From: an uncultured Rubellimicrobium sp.
Lineage (GTDB): Bacteria > Pseudomonadota > Alphaproteobacteria > Rhodobacterales > Rhodobacteraceae
Direction of reading: 5' to 3'
Length of the DNA stretch: 13,119 nt
Assembly (NCBI GenBank): GCA_902805995.1
Contig: CADCUU010000301.1
Coordinates: forward strand, 1 to 13,119
Shown one piece after another: positions 1 through 6,543 of the stretch. Made by a program: the position numbers and the translations under genes. The notes under the pieces were generated by a model. That model did not search any database and was not told the DNA's origin. It worked only from the letters and a program-made list of their open reading frames with translations. Within the stretch, counting starts at the first letter, position 1. Each line of letters begins with the position of its first letter.

Positions 1-19
1 TCCCGACAAGATGCGGCGG

Positions 20-56
20 CCCCCGGGCCAGCGAAGGCTGGTGGCGGAGCTTTTTT
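20..56 (+). terminator. Probable intrinsic terminator of an upstream gene
   Basis: A perfect 5-bp stem, CCAGC (28-32) and GCTGG (37-41), closes a GAAG tetraloop. It can be extended through a bulge by C/G pairs (around 20-24 with 43-47). A run of six T follows at 51-56. The T-run on this strand means it would end a plus-strand gene lying to the left of the window. The nine bases between the inner stem and the T-run make it imperfect unless the extended stem forms. Confidence 0.5.
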
Positions 57-120
57 ATGGGCCGCTCGTGTTCCTTTGACATGGCGGCACTAGCTCGCAA
101 GCGGTGCGGGCGCTGTCCTG

Positions 121-1869
121 ATGCCCGCGGGGTATAGGTGGCGCATGGTCGGAGATGAGCCTTATGGGGCAACCGGAGCGCATGTCGTGCCTCCCTTCCT
201 TGCGGGGGGCGGGGCCTGCGGGGATCTGATCGCGGAGCGGGACTGGGCGGCGACTCCGTTGGGTCCGATTGAGAGCTGGCCCGTGAGCCTCCGGACGGCG
301 ATTGCCATCATGTTGCGATCCAGGGACCCGAAGGCCCTCCTCTGGGGCGCCGAGGCCATCTTCCTGCACAACGATTCCTATGTCCTGATCTCCGGCGGGC
401 TGCGGCCCGAGCTGATCGGGGGACGGGCGCTCGAGCTATGGCCCGACCATGCGCCCTTCCTGCGGGAGGTCCTGGAGCGGGGGCTGGCGGGGGAAAGGGT
501 CTCGTTCCGGGGGCACGCCTTCACGATCATGCGGCGCGGGGCGGCGGAGACGATCCATCTCGACCTCGACTATGTGCCCGTCCCGGACGAGGACGGCCGG
601 GCCGCCGGGCTCCTCGCCAGCATCTCGGACGCGGCCCCGCCGGTGGTGGGCGAGGCCGACGGGGAAACTGCTGGGACGGTGCAGGCACGGGGGGCGGCAG
701 CGGGCGGCGGCAGCGCGGAGGAGAAGGACGACCGGCTGGGCAGCCTGATCCGGATCGCGGGGGGATTCGCGCATGACTTCAACAACCTCCTGACCCCCGT
801 GGTGGCCGGGCTCGACATCGTGCGGCGCAGGGTTCCCGACGAGCGGTCGCAGCGGCTGATCTCGGGGGCGCTGCAATCGTCGGAGCGGGCGGCGGGCCTG
901 GTCCAGCGCCTTCTGGCCTTTGCCGGGAAGCAGCGGCTCAACCCGCGGCCGATGAGCCCCTCGGGCGTTCTGGAGGGGTTGTCCGACCTGATGAGGCCCG
1001 TCCTGCGGCCGGAGGTCGACCTCCGTATGGACGTGCCGCCGGACCTGCCCGCGGTGATGGCCGATCCGGAGCAGATCGAGGTCGCGCTCCTGAACCTCGT
1101 GGCGAATGCCCAGGATGCGATGCCGGCGGGCGGGAGGCTGACGATCAGCGCCGAGCTGGTGGACACGGAGGACGACCCTGTCCCCGGGCTCCGGCCCGGG
1201 CAGTATGTGAGCCTTGCGGTTTCGGACACAGGGCAGGGCATGGACGCCGATACGCTTCGGCAGGCCGTCGAGCCCTTCTTCACCACCAAGCAGGCGGGGC
1301 AGGGGACGGGCCTCGGGCTGTCGATGGTGCATGGGTTCGCGGCCCAGTCCGGGGGCATGTTCCGCCTGCTGAGCGAACAGGGTCGGGGCACCGCGGCGGT
1401 GATGTTCTTGCCCGTGGCGACGTCGGAGGCGCGTCCGGCGGAGACGGGGGAGGGCGTGCATCGCGCCATCGTGCTTCTGGTCGATGACGAAGACCTCGTG
1501 CGCCTTGCGATGGCCGAGGGGCTTCGCGAGCTTGGCTACGACGTCGAGGAGGTGTCCAGCGCGTCCGAGGCACTTGACGCCATCGCCGCAGGGTTCCGGC
1601 CGGACATCCTGATCACCGACCACATGATGCCTGGGATGAAGGGATCGGATCTCGCCCGCGAGGTGAGCCAGCGCCTTCCGGGGCTGCCGATCCTGATGGT
1701 CACCGGCTTTGCCCAGCTTCCGCCGGAGGAGACGCGCGGCATTCATGTGATGGGCAAGCCTTTCCGGCAGGCCGATCTAGCGAGCCAACTAGCGCTGATG
1801 CTCGACCCGGCACGGCGGAACGTGGTGCAGCTCTACCTGACCTCGCCGCTGCCGAGGAAGGGGCACTAG
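121..1869 (+). CDS. Soluble hybrid sensor histidine kinase (PAS-like, HisKA, HATPase, receiver)
   Basis: A 582-residue hybrid kinase that should autophosphorylate on His and pass the phosphate to its own C-terminal receiver. An N-terminal PAS-like sensor module covers about residues 35-170, with a W..TPLGP...WP signature near its start. It is followed by a Gly/Ala-rich low-complexity linker. HisKA carries the phospho-acceptor His218 in GGFAHDFNN. The HATPase has the N box (LLNLVANAQDAM, Asn325/Asn329), G1 (D369-TGQG), F box (E384-PFFTTK) and G2 (GQGTGLGL, 394-400). The receiver (about 450-565) has acidic Asp455/Asp456, phospho-acceptor Asp500 and Lys546. All catalytic residues are present. 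No membrane segment is seen, so it is probably cytoplasmic. The start is uncertain: ATG 121 has a poor ribosome binding site. ATG 145 and GTG 187 (GGAG eight bases upstream) are alternatives that keep every domain. The output partner is unknown. Confidence 0.9.
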   Translation: MPAGYRWRMVGDEPYGATGAHVVPPFLAGGGACGDLIAERDWAATPLGPIESWPVSLRTAIAIMLRSRDPKALLWGAEAIFLHNDSYVLISGGLRPELIGGRALELWPDHAPFLREVLERGLAGERVSFRGHAFTIMRRGAAETIHLDLDYVPVPDEDGRAAGLLASISDAAPPVVGEADGETAGTVQARGAAAGGGSAEEKDDRLGSLIRIAGGFAHDFNNLLTPVVAGLDIVRRRVPDERSQRLISGALQSSERAAGLVQRLLAFAGKQRLNPRPMSPSGVLEGLSDLMRPVLRPEVDLRMDVPPDLPAVMADPEQIEVALLNLVANAQDAMPAGGRLTISAELVDTEDDPVPGLRPGQYVSLAVSDTGQGMDADTLRQAVEPFFTTKQAGQGTGLGLSMVHGFAAQSGGMFRLLSEQGRGTAAVMFLPVATSEARPAETGEGVHRAIVLLVDDEDLVRLAMAEGLRELGYDVEEVSSASEALDAIAAGFRPDILITDHMMPGMKGSDLAREVSQRLPGLPILMVTGFAQLPPEETRGIHVMGKPFRQADLASQLALMLDPARRNVVQLYLTSPLPRKGH

Positions 1870-1884
1870 GCATTCGATGTCCTG

Positions 1885-1901
1885 CTGGCCCTGAGGGCCG
1901 G
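1885..1901. terminator. GC hairpin between convergent genes, possible terminator
   Basis: GGCCC (1887-1891), TGA loop, GGGCC (1895-1899), with one further C-G pair outside a T-G wobble. It lies in the 78-bp gap between the convergent kinase and Rrf2 genes, where a bidirectional terminator would be expected. There is no T-run on either side, so this is only a candidate. Confidence 0.25.
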
Positions 1902-1947
1902 GCCGCCCTGGCGGGGCTGTTCCGCTGCAAGCGCGCGTTGGGGTGGC

Positions 1948-2406
1948 TCATGCTGGGTTCCGGGGCTCCTCGTGCGGGGCATGATCGGCACGGAGGAGTT
2001 CGAAGTCCTGCCGCACCTCGGCCAGGGTCCGGCTTCCGAGTTCAAGGAGCAGAACGGCCTCGGCCTTGGCGAAGGCGTTTGCGAGGGTGGCGTTCACGGC
2101 CCTTTCCACGAGGCATTCGGGGTGGTCGCGCGCCGGACCCAGGGCAAAGACCGATCCGGGGCCGAGAGCCTCGTGGATGTCGCGAAGGGTGATCCGGTCG
2201 AGCGGGCGCGCGAGCCGCCAGCCGCCGTGGTGACCCTTTTCGGAGTGGACGAGGCCGCGGTCGCGCAGGCCCGCCATGGTGCGCCGCACGACCACGGGAT
2301 TGGTGTTGAGCATGGCCGCGATGGCTTGCGAGGTCGCGGCGCCCTCGTGCTCGGCCATGTGGATGAGGACGTGAAGCATGCGCGACAGGCGCAGGTCCTT
2401 GCTCAT
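1948..2406 (-). CDS. Rrf2-family transcriptional regulator with a single cysteine
   Basis: A 152-residue DNA-binding regulator, a normal length for Rrf2. The N-terminal winged helix-turn-helix (about residues 1-82) includes the typical recognition-helix pattern TNPVVVRRTM and a wing ending in GHHGGWRLARP. The rest is a helical dimerisation region. IscR and NsrR use three clustered cysteines to bind an Fe-S cluster. Here only one cysteine is present, Cys98 in HPECLVERAV, so it probably does not bind a cluster in the IscR manner. Thiol-redox sensing through Cys98 is an inference. The start at 2406 is set by AAAGGAG five bases upstream; the open frame continues further but would read through the divergent gene. 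It is divergent from the CPYC flavoprotein gene and most likely controls that gene and itself. Confidence 0.88.
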   Translation of the reverse strand: MSKDLRLSRMLHVLIHMAEHEGAATSQAIAAMLNTNPVVVRRTMAGLRDRGLVHSEKGHHGGWRLARPLDRITLRDIHEALGPGSVFALGPARDHPECLVERAVNATLANAFAKAEAVLLLELGSRTLAEVRQDFELLRADHAPHEEPRNPA

Positions 2407-2437
2407 GGAGGCTCCTTTCCCGGGTCGGGCCTGTCTG

Positions 2438-2466
2438 GAGTTAGGCCCTCCGGGCGCCTTTCGCAA
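2438..2466 (-). promoter_or_regulatory. Candidate promoter of the Rrf2 gene
   Basis: Read on the minus strand, TTGCGA (2466-2461) and TAACTC (2443-2438) are separated by 17 bp, ending about 31 bases before the Rrf2 start. This is a fair match to a housekeeping sigma-70 promoter for such GC-rich DNA. It rests on sequence resemblance only. Confidence 0.35.
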
Positions 2467-2485
2467 CTCAGACTGTGACATCACC

Positions 2486-2515
2486 TTGACAGGTCGTCCA
2501 TCATGTAACACATGA
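2486..2515 (+). promoter_or_regulatory. Candidate promoter with overlapping 15-bp palindromic operator
   Basis: A perfect TTGACA (-35 type) sits at 2486-2491. Sixteen to eighteen bases downstream, where the -10 should be, there is no good TATAAT match (ACACAT or ACATGA at best). The perfect inverted repeat TCATGT-AAC-ACATGA (2501-2515) lies across this position. A small repeat ACCT-TGAC-AGGT (2483-2494) overlaps the -35. The site is 45 bp upstream of the flavoprotein start and faces the divergent Rrf2 gene. It is the obvious candidate binding site for that regulator, which would then block RNA polymerase directly. Confidence 0.5.
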
Positions 2516-2559
2516 AGTTCTATTTGTGGCCGCAAGGCCCGTTCGGGAAGGAGAGCAGC

Positions 2560-3450
2560 ATGATGTACGAGGCCATCGTGATCGGAGGCAGCTACGCCGG
2601 GATTTCGGCAGCGCTTCAGTTGGCCCGCGCGCGACGGCGGGTGCTGGTAATCGACGCCGGGGAACGCCGGAACCGCTTTGCCGCGACCTCGCACGGGTTC
2701 CTGGGTCAGGACGGGCGCGCGCCGGGCGAGATCGTGGCGGAGGCGCGGGACCAACTCCTCCGCTATCCGAACGTGGCCTGGCATTCGGGGCTGGCCTTGT
2801 CGGCCCGCCGCGCGGGCGAGGGCTTTGCCGTCGAGATCGGAGACGGCGCCGTGCAGGGGGATCGCGTGGTCCTCGCTGTCGGGGTGAGCGACACCCTGCC
2901 GGACGTGCCGGGCCTTGCGGAGCGCTGGGGCCGGTCGGTCTTTCACTGCCCGTATTGCCATGGCTACGAGCTGAACCAGGGGCGGATCGGCGTCCTCGCC
3001 GGGTCGGAGCTGTCCATGCACCACGCCCTCCTGCTGCCTGACTGGGGTCCGACGACGTTCTTCCTGAACGGGACCTTCGAGCCCGACGCCGAGCAGCGTG
3101 CCGAGCTGGAACGGCGGGGCGCCGTGGTGGAGCGGACGCCGGTCGCGCGCGTCACGGGGGAGCGGGCCGACGTGGTCCTAGCGGACGGGCGCGAGATCTC
3201 GCTCGACGGGCTCTTCACGCTGAGCCGCACCCGGCCCTCGGGCACGCTGGCGGGGCAGTTGGGCTGCCGGCTGGAGGAGAGCCCGATGGGCCGGTTCATC
3301 GCGGTGGACGGGATCTTCCGCACTTCCGTGCCGGGCGTGATGGCCTGCGGGGATGCGGCGCGGGCGGCAGGGTCGGTGGCTCTCGCGGTGGGGGACGGGG
3401 CCATGGCCGGGGTCAGCACGCATCGCTCGCTGATCTTTGGGCCGGGCTGA
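2560..3450 (+). CDS. NAD(P)/FAD-dependent oxidoreductase, thioredoxin-reductase-like with CPYC disulfide
   Basis: A 296-residue two-domain flavoprotein of the thioredoxin reductase fold. The FAD-binding dinucleotide motif is at the N-terminus (VIGGSYAG, residues 7-14) and the second FAD contact near the C-terminus (ACGDAA, 262-267). The redox pair is Cys130 and Cys133 in HCPYCHGYE. True bacterial thioredoxin reductases have CATC. CPYC followed by HGYE is typical of the dithiol-oxidase/TrxR-like branch that includes fungal GliT-type enzymes. The central pyridine-nucleotide region (VLAGSELS, about 145-152) lacks the canonical GxGxxG/A and HRR motifs, so NADPH use is doubtful. The start is ATG 2560 because AAGGAG lies six bases upstream; an in-frame ATG at 2512 would place translation inside the palindrome and add 16 unlikely residues. 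Its physiological substrate is unknown. The divergent Rrf2 gene suggests redox-responsive expression. Confidence 0.88.
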   Translation: MMYEAIVIGGSYAGISAALQLARARRRVLVIDAGERRNRFAATSHGFLGQDGRAPGEIVAEARDQLLRYPNVAWHSGLALSARRAGEGFAVEIGDGAVQGDRVVLAVGVSDTLPDVPGLAERWGRSVFHCPYCHGYELNQGRIGVLAGSELSMHHALLLPDWGPTTFFLNGTFEPDAEQRAELERRGAVVERTPVARVTGERADVVLADGREISLDGLFTLSRTRPSGTLAGQLGCRLEESPMGRFIAVDGIFRTSVPGVMACGDAARAAGSVALAVGDGAMAGVSTHRSLIFGPG

Positions 3451-3532
3451 GGTTCGGGGGCGGGGTGGTCGGCCCGCGTTGGGTCTTGGAGGGCTTCGGT
3501 AGTGCGGTGTCCAGGTTGCCCGACGGCGGCCG

Positions 3533-3551
3533 AACAGGTCACCGCCCTGTT
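3533..3551. repeat. Inverted repeat between flavoprotein and GNAT genes
   Basis: AACAGG (3533-3538) and CCTGTT (3546-3551) are separated by seven bases, 104 bp upstream of the GNAT start. No T-run follows, so it could be an operator or a weak transcript-end hairpin. No clear promoter was seen in the 204-bp gap. Confidence 0.25.
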
Positions 3552-3654
3552 GAACGGGGGGACGGGACCTTGGCTTTCGGGCTGTTTGCGGGTCCTGATC
3601 ATGGGATGGCGGGGGTTTCGGCCCTGCTCCCGACGGGCACCCCCAGGAGTGACG

Positions 3655-4485
3655 ATGACTGACGCGGCACCTGTTTTCTCTCCCATGGGGCCGGAGCATC
3701 TGGCTGGGGCGGTGGCCTTGTCCTGGGCCGAAGGGTGGGCCCACCGCCCCGAGGACTGGGCACTGGTCCTGTCGAACTCGCGCGGGGTGGTCGGGCTGTG
3801 CGGGGACCGGGTGGTGGCCACGGCCGTCGCATCCCCATTCGGGGCGGTCGCGACCGTGAACATGGTCATCGTGGCGGATGACATGCGTGGGCGGGGGCTT
3901 GGGCGGCAGGTGGTGGAGCACGCCATGGGACGGGTGGCGGCTGAGACGTGGCACCTCGTGGCCACAACGGAAGGGCTGCCGCTCTATGCGAAGCTGGGGT
4001 TCGAGCCCTGGGGCGAGGTGAGCCAGCACCAGGGGGTCGCAGAGGCAGCCCCGGGCGGGCTTCCCGAGGAATGGGCGGGCGATGCCGACCTGCCGGCGCT
4101 GATCGCCTTGGACCGGGCGGCAAATGGCATGGACCGGGGCTGGCTCATCGAGGCGCTGATGCGTGTTGGGCGTATCCTCGTGCTGCGGGAGGAGGGCGAG
4201 GTTGCGGGCCTCGCGGCCCTGCGGCGCTTTGGCCGGGGGGAACTGGCCGGTCCTATCGTGGCGCGCACGAAGGAGGAAGCGCGGGCGCTGCTGGCGACGG
4301 TCCTGGCCCATTGCGCAGGCCGGTTCCTGCGGGTGGACATCCCGGAGGGGACGGGGCTTGGCGCTGTGCTGGGCGCGCATGGCCTCCTGCCCGTCGGGGG
4401 TGGCATTTCCATGAGGCGGGGGCCCGTGCCGCAGGTGCCGGGCCCGCATCGCAGGTTCGCGCTGGCCTCTCAGGCGGTGGGCTGA
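3655..4485 (+). CDS. GNAT family N-acetyltransferase with C-terminal second domain
   Basis: A 276-residue protein, about twice a single GNAT domain. The N-terminal half (about residues 5-130) is a GNAT acetyltransferase. The beta-strand NMVIVADDM leads into the acetyl-CoA pyrophosphate loop RGRGLGR (78-84), and LYAKLGF (110-116) is the usual late motif. The C-terminal half (about 150-265) contains LVLREEGEVAGLAALRRFG and a further strand pattern. It resembles the Acetyltransf_18-type second domain found in GNAT proteins of this length. The acetyl acceptor cannot be told from sequence. The start at ATG 3655 is favoured by AGGAG five bases upstream; the frame is open back to 3502 but without family similarity. 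It has no visible functional link with its neighbours. Confidence 0.82.
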   Translation: MTDAAPVFSPMGPEHLAGAVALSWAEGWAHRPEDWALVLSNSRGVVGLCGDRVVATAVASPFGAVATVNMVIVADDMRGRGLGRQVVEHAMGRVAAETWHLVATTEGLPLYAKLGFEPWGEVSQHQGVAEAAPGGLPEEWAGDADLPALIALDRAANGMDRGWLIEALMRVGRILVLREEGEVAGLAALRRFGRGELAGPIVARTKEEARALLATVLAHCAGRFLRVDIPEGTGLGAVLGAHGLLPVGGGISMRRGPVPQVPGPHRRFALASQAVG

Positions 4486-4730
4486 TGCGGCGGGGCGGCT
4501 GAGCGGCGCGGCCCTCAATGATTCGAGACTGTCGCTAGGTTGTGTGGGGGTGCGTCCTGTCGCGAGGGCCCGTTCGCTGCCCTCGCGTTCGGGGGCCCAT
4601 TGTCGCGTCCGAGGTGGAAGCCAGCGCGATGCGCCTTACCTTCGCCGCGCAGAACAATGCCGGACGTGGCGGCTGGGGCGATAGGCTCCGGGCCGGCCCG
4701 AGCCGGAGGACACCGAGGCGAGGGGACGAC

Positions 4731-5486
4731 GTGGCCGAGGGGCAGGGCTCAGGCGAATCAAGTCCGGACATCCTTCGGGGCAGCCGGCTTCTGGAAGGCT
4801 TGTCCGAGGCGGATCGGAACATCCTGCGGCCGCTCCTGTCGAGGGTGGTCCTTCGCCAGGGCGAAGCGCTGTTCCAACCCGGGGAGGAGGTCACCTCGGT
4901 CCATTTCCCCTGCGGCGGAACGACGATCGCGCTGGTCGTCCTGTTGCCCCCGGCCGAGATGGCCCAGGCCGGCGTCATCGGGTGCGAGGGGGCGGTGGGC
5001 GCGGTCGTGAGCCGTGGGCGCAAGCCGGCCTTCGTGCGCGCCGTGGCCCAGATCCCCGGCGAGGCCTGCCGGATCGAGGTCGATGCCCTGGAGGAGGCGC
5101 AGTCCCGCTCCCCGACCCTGGCGGACGCCATCGCGCGCTATTCGGACTGCCTGCTCGCGTATCTGCTGCAGGCCGTAGCCTGCAACCGGCTGCACACGCT
5201 CGAGCAGCGGATGGCGAGCCTTCTGCTGTGGGTGCAGGACCGACAGGAGCGGGGGGATCTTCCCCTCACCCAGGAGGACTTGGGCGCGATGCTGGGTGTC
5301 GGCCGAACCTACGTGACGAAGACCGCGGCGGCCTTTCAGGCGCAGGGGTTGATCGGCTATCGGCGCGGGCACATCCGGGTCCTGGACCGGCCCGCTTTGT
5401 CGGCACGGTGCTGCCCCTGTCCGTCGCTGGTCCGAGACCATTTCGAGCGGGTCCTGCCCGGGGTCCATCCCCTCCCGGCAGCTTGA
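4731..5486 (+). CDS. Crp/Fnr-family transcriptional regulator, first of a tandem pair
   Basis: A 251-residue regulator with an N-terminal cyclic-nucleotide-binding-fold domain (about residues 20-140) and a C-terminal Crp-type winged helix (about 178-225, LTQEDLGAMLGVGRTYVTK). The effector loop (GCEGAVGAVVSRGRKPAF) does not match the classical cAMP site. The N-terminal Fe-S cysteines of Fnr are absent, so the ligand is unknown. A Cys-rich tail (ARCCPCPSLVRDHF) and the ending VLPGVHP are features of a large alphaproteobacterial subgroup. The chosen start is GTG 4731, preceded by GAGGGG five bases away. It gives a length and N-terminus matching the paralogue downstream. Alternatives are ATG 4629 (285 residues) and GTG 4542 (314 residues), whose extra residues look non-coding. 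It is followed after 162 bp by its paralogue. Confidence 0.85.
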   Translation: MAEGQGSGESSPDILRGSRLLEGLSEADRNILRPLLSRVVLRQGEALFQPGEEVTSVHFPCGGTTIALVVLLPPAEMAQAGVIGCEGAVGAVVSRGRKPAFVRAVAQIPGEACRIEVDALEEAQSRSPTLADAIARYSDCLLAYLLQAVACNRLHTLEQRMASLLLWVQDRQERGDLPLTQEDLGAMLGVGRTYVTKTAAAFQAQGLIGYRRGHIRVLDRPALSARCCPCPSLVRDHFERVLPGVHPLPAA

Positions 5487-5535
5487 CCGGGAGGCCGGGA
5501 ATACACGGCAGGCGAGCAGACGAACGTGTCTTCTT

Positions 5536-5578
5536 TCTGTCGAGTTGTAGACAGACGTGTGCCTTCTGATGCTATAGT
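5536..5578 (+). promoter_or_regulatory. AT-richer promoter region with palindrome before second Crp/Fnr gene
   Basis: The perfect inverted repeat TCTGTC (5536-5541) and GACAGA (5550-5555) has an 8-bp spacer. It overlaps a weak -35 (TAGACA, 5548-5553). A good -10, TATAGT, is at 5573-5578, with a long 19-bp spacer. The region is clearly less GC-rich than its surroundings. The two-fold symmetry, the position over the -35 and the two flanking Crp/Fnr-type genes make it a candidate operator for one or both. The second gene therefore probably has its own promoter. Confidence 0.42.
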
Positions 5579-5648
5579 TCACCCGAAAGCGGGGTGCGTC
5601 CGGATCCTGTGATCCGCGTGCCGATGTGAGCCGGGGGACGAGTTGACG

Positions 5649-6419
5649 ATGCGACAGGGGCAGGGACGGCGGCGCGCCGGCGTGGCGAAAGGCGTGGGCC
5701 CGTCCAGCCGCCTTCTGTCGGCCCTTGGCTACGAGGATCGCGCCCTGCTGGCCCCCCATCTGGCCGCGGTCCAGTTTGTCAGGGGCTCCATGCTGTTCGA
5801 CGCGGGCGACGACGTGGTGAGCACGCATTTTCCCTGCGACGGGACCATGGTGTCGCTCGTGGTCGCGCTGCCCGACGGCGCCCTGGCCGAGACGGCAACC
5901 GTGGGCCGCGAGGGGGCGATCGGCGGGATCGTGTCGATGGGCCACAAGCCCGCCTTTGCCCGGGCCGTGGTGCAGATCGGGGGCCCGGCCCTGCGGATCG
6001 ACACGGCGCGGCTGGAGGAGCTGAAGATGCAGTCGCCCAGCCTTCGCGACACCATCTCGCGCTATGCCAACTGCCTGATCGCGCAGATCCTCCAGTCGGT
6101 GGCCTGCAACGTCATGCACAGCCTGGAGCCGCGGTTCTGCCGCTGGCTCCTGATGGCGCAGGACCGATCCGGGGGAAGCCTCGTCCCGCTGACCCAGGAG
6201 TTCCTGGCCGAGATGCTGGGCGTGCAGCGCACCACGGTGACGGCGGTGGCGGCCTCGCTTCAGGCGCGCAACCTCATCGCCTATGCGCGGGGGCGGATCA
6301 CCATCGTGGACCGCGCCGGGCTGGAAGCGGTGGCCTGCGGGTGCCACGACGCCGTGGTGCGTCACTTCGAATGCGTGCTTCCGGGCGTTTATCCCTTGTT
6401 TGGAGGGGCGCCGGCATGA
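5649..6419 (+). CDS. Crp/Fnr-family transcriptional regulator, second of a tandem pair
   Basis: A 256-residue paralogue of the preceding regulator, alignable over nearly its whole length with roughly half the residues identical by eye. The nucleotide-binding-fold domain spans about residues 25-145, including HFPCDGT and VGREGAIGG. The Crp-type helix-turn-helix is about 180-228 (LTQEFLAEMLGVQRTTVTAV). The tail VACGCHDAVVRHFECVLPGVYP retains a CxC pair and the conserved ending. The recognition helix differs from that of the first copy (QRTTVTAV against GRTYVTKT), so the DNA targets may differ. The start is ATG 5649; a TTG at 5643, nearer the GGGGGA at 5633-5638, would add two residues. It ends 124 bp before the giant kinase gene, so co-transcription with it is possible but not shown. 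Confidence 0.86.
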   Translation: MRQGQGRRRAGVAKGVGPSSRLLSALGYEDRALLAPHLAAVQFVRGSMLFDAGDDVVSTHFPCDGTMVSLVVALPDGALAETATVGREGAIGGIVSMGHKPAFARAVVQIGGPALRIDTARLEELKMQSPSLRDTISRYANCLIAQILQSVACNVMHSLEPRFCRWLLMAQDRSGGSLVPLTQEFLAEMLGVQRTTVTAVAASLQARNLIAYARGRITIVDRAGLEAVACGCHDAVVRHFECVLPGVYPLFGGAPA

Positions 6420-6444
6420 AAGAGTTCGCCTGCTTCCGGGGGGT

Positions 6445-6517
6445 CGGACGGTGCGTCCGTGTTCGGCCCCGCGTCGCTATGTCGTTTGCTGCGTCCAGTG
6501 CGGGCCAGTTTTGCCCG
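6445..6517 (+). promoter_or_regulatory. Two hairpins in the leader of the giant kinase gene
   Basis: CGGACG-GTG-CGTCCG (6445-6459) is a perfect 6-bp inverted repeat. CGGGC (6501-6505) and GCCCG (6513-6517) flank a seven-base loop. Both lie in the 124-bp gap before the kinase, upstream of its ribosome binding site at 6528-6536. The first could be an operator or an RNA hairpin. The second has its T-run in the loop, not after the stem, so it is not a standard terminator. No convincing -35/-10 pair was found in the gap. Confidence 0.3.
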
Positions 6518-6543
6518 AACATTCCCTAGAGGAAGGCCCGGCC

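Noticed and set aside
690..720. GGC/GCG-rich near-repeat in the first kinase
   Set aside because: It encodes a Gly/Ala-rich flexible linker between the sensor and HisKA; it is a composition effect and not a mobile or regulatory repeat.
436..1746. Long antisense open frame opposite the first kinase
   Set aside because: The plus strand encodes a complete kinase with all catalytic motifs; the antisense product is Arg/His/Pro-rich and motif-free, a usual shadow in high-GC DNA.
1972..2478. Plus-strand open frame opposite the Rrf2 gene
   Set aside because: The minus strand has a full Rrf2 protein with a good ribosome binding site; the plus product has no recognisable fold pattern.
4758..6365. 535-residue antisense open frame across both Crp/Fnr genes
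   Set aside because: It mirrors the codon bias of two clear plus-strand genes and their intergenic promoter. The Pro/Arg/His-rich product has no recognisable domain.
6283..6543. Upstream extension of the giant kinase frame
   Set aside because: It overlaps the second Crp/Fnr gene, has no domain similarity, and ATG 6544 has a strong ribosome binding site.
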